DNA of 6,191 nt from Candidatus Omnitrophota bacterium (GTDB taxonomy: Bacteria; Omnitrophota; Gorgyraeia; Zapsychrales; JANLHA01), in NCBI GenBank assembly GCA_024653845.1, contig JANLHA010000353.1:1-6191 (forward strand). The letters run 5' to 3'. This document shows positions 5,469 through 6,191 of the stretch, piece by piece. The position numbers and the translations under genes are program-made. Positions within the stretch are counted from its first letter, which is position 1; every line of letters begins with the position of its first letter. Below the pieces are notes generated by a model, which worked only from the letters and a program-made list of their open reading frames with translations, was not told the DNA's origin and made no database searches.

Positions 5469-5945
5469 TTGGAGGCTCCTATTTTTACAGCAGATTTTTT
5501 ACAAGAAATTGATAAGATCACCAGCCGTTATGAAAAGAAACAGGCTGCGCTTTTACCTGTACTGCACCTGGTTCAGGAAAAAGAGGGCTTGATCTCACCG
5601 GAATCAGAGAAAAACATCGCGGAATATTTAGCTATTCCCGTGGTTCATGTCCATGAAGTGGTTTCGTTTTATCATTTATTTCATCAAACAAAAAAAGGCA
5701 AATGTCATTTTTCCGTTTGTCAGACAACCGCCTGTGCGTTACTCGGGGCTGAGGGAATCATTGAACATCTCAAAGAAAGATTGGGAATCCAAGCCGGTGA
5801 AACAACTCCCGACGGGAAATTCAGTCTGAGTGTCGTTGAATGTTTGGGCGCTTGCGAAATTGCACCGATGATGCAGTGCAATAAAGAATATACCGGTTTC
5901 TTAAACAAGAAAAAGATCGATGAGATAATCGAGAAGAATAGTTAG
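5469..5945 (+). CDS. nuoE: NADH-quinone oxidoreductase subunit E
   Basis: NuoE (24-kDa subunit, thioredoxin-like fold) binds the 2Fe-2S cluster N1a beside the FMN of NuoF in the cytoplasmic tip of complex I. The likely ligands are Cys84 and Cys89 (C-Q-T-T-A-C) and Cys125 and Cys129 (C-L-G-A-C), numbered from the TTG start. A-L-L-P-V-L (27-32), V-V-S-F-Y (64-68) and G-E-T-T-P-D-G-K-F (110-118) are standard. The start is uncertain. There is no ATG or GTG in frame between the upstream stop (5406) and the conserved body. TTG 5469 gives 158 residues but has no well-placed ribosome site; ATT 5481 gives 154 residues and has GGAGG (5471-5475) exactly 5 nt upstream. The coordinates given use TTG as the conservative choice. 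Confidence 0.95.
   Translation: MEAPIFTADFLQEIDKITSRYEKKQAALLPVLHLVQEKEGLISPESEKNIAEYLAIPVVHVHEVVSFYHLFHQTKKGKCHFSVCQTTACALLGAEGIIEHLKERLGIQAGETTPDGKFSLSVVECLGACEIAPMMQCNKEYTGFLNKKKIDEIIEKNS
5471..5475 (+). promoter_or_regulatory. GGAGG ribosome site whose position favours an ATT start for nuoE
   Basis: GGAGG overlaps the last base of the TTG at 5469, so it cannot serve that codon. The codon at the right distance (5-nt gap) is ATT at 5481, in frame with nuoE. The site therefore raises the possibility of AUU initiation. Confidence 0.5.
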
Positions 5946-5947
5946 AT

Positions 5948-6191
5948 ATGGAAAAGATTATCACTAAAAGTTTTGGAAAAGCGAATTCCCATCGTTTGGA
6001 GACCTGTCTTCAAAATAAAGGTTATGAAGCCGCACGCAAAGCCTTAACCCAAATGACACCCACTCAGATTATTGATGAGGTCAAAAGATCCAATTTGCGT
6101 GGCTTGGGAGGGGCAGGGTTCCCAACGGGAACCAAGTGGAGTTTCATTCCCAAAGCCAACCCTAAACCCAAATATTTAGTCATCAATGGGG
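5948..6191 (+). CDS. nuoF: NADH-quinone oxidoreductase subunit F, N-terminal part
   Basis: NuoF (51-kDa subunit) holds FMN and cluster N3 and oxidises NADH. Only the first 81 codons are in the window and the frame is open to the right edge. The segment S-N-L-R-G-L-G-G-A-G-F-P-T-G-T-K-W-S-F (48-66) is the glycine-rich FMN/NADH-binding loop and places the family firmly. Most NuoF proteins have Arg where this one has Leu53. P-K-Y-L-V-I-N-G (74-81) begins the next conserved block. The ATG lies 2 nt after the nuoE stop. Upstream there is only a weak GAGAAG-like site at about 11 nt, so translation is probably coupled to nuoE. Confidence 0.95.
   Translation, partial: MEKIITKSFGKANSHRLETCLQNKGYEAARKALTQMTPTQIIDEVKRSNLRGLGGAGFPTGTKWSFIPKANPKPKYLVING

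Overview
The window is a bacterial chromosomal segment in which every gene lies on the + strand. It holds two functional blocks. Positions 1 to about 2520 carry accessory genes: the 3' end of a DAACS-type carboxylate/cation symporter, a four-helix membrane protein, a SET-domain lysine methyltransferase with a post-SET zinc motif, an AT-rich single-pass membrane protein of unknown function, and a small lipoprotein. Positions 2723 to 6191 carry the start of a respiratory complex I operon, nuoA-nuoB-nuoC-nuoD-nuoE and the first 81 codons of nuoF.

The lipoprotein with a lipobox, complex I with separate nuoC and nuoD, and Shine-Dalgarno sites of the GGAGG type suggest a Gram-negative bacterium of moderate GC content (about 45% in the nuo genes by hand count of sample lines). 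NuoB is of the kind with a C-T-C-T-G-G cluster loop, which I associate with several non-enteric phyla. I cannot name the lineage from this sequence. A deep-branching environmental group such as Nitrospirota, Bdellovibrionota or Omnitrophota relatives would fit, but this is a guess.

Layout. The symporter ends at 527. The 137-residue membrane protein follows after 35 nt, the SET gene after a further 5 nt, and the AT-rich gene overlaps the SET stop codon by 4 nt (ATGA), so these genes are probably co-transcribed. A gap of 81 nt precedes the lipoprotein, which has its own perfect AAGGAGG ribosome site. A 203-nt intergenic region (2520-2722) separates it from nuoA. It contains two sigma70-like promoters, a small hairpin, and a 17-codon leader ORF with a strong ribosome site that overlaps the nuoA start. 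nuoB/nuoC overlap by 4 nt and nuoC/nuoD by 1 nt, indicating translational coupling. nuoE is separated from nuoD by 5 nt if TTG is its start.

How they work together. NuoA is a membrane subunit at the quinone end. NuoB (cluster N2), NuoC and NuoD form the connecting module and quinone site. NuoE (cluster N1a) and NuoF (FMN, NADH) begin the electron-input module. The upstream genes have no evident biochemical link to complex I. The main points for a second look are an approximately 50-residue insertion in NuoD, a possible AUU start for nuoE, the overlapping leader ORF before nuoA, the altered substrate site of the symporter, and the bacterial SET protein with its neighbours. I see no CRISPR array, tRNA, rRNA, insertion sequence or phage gene.
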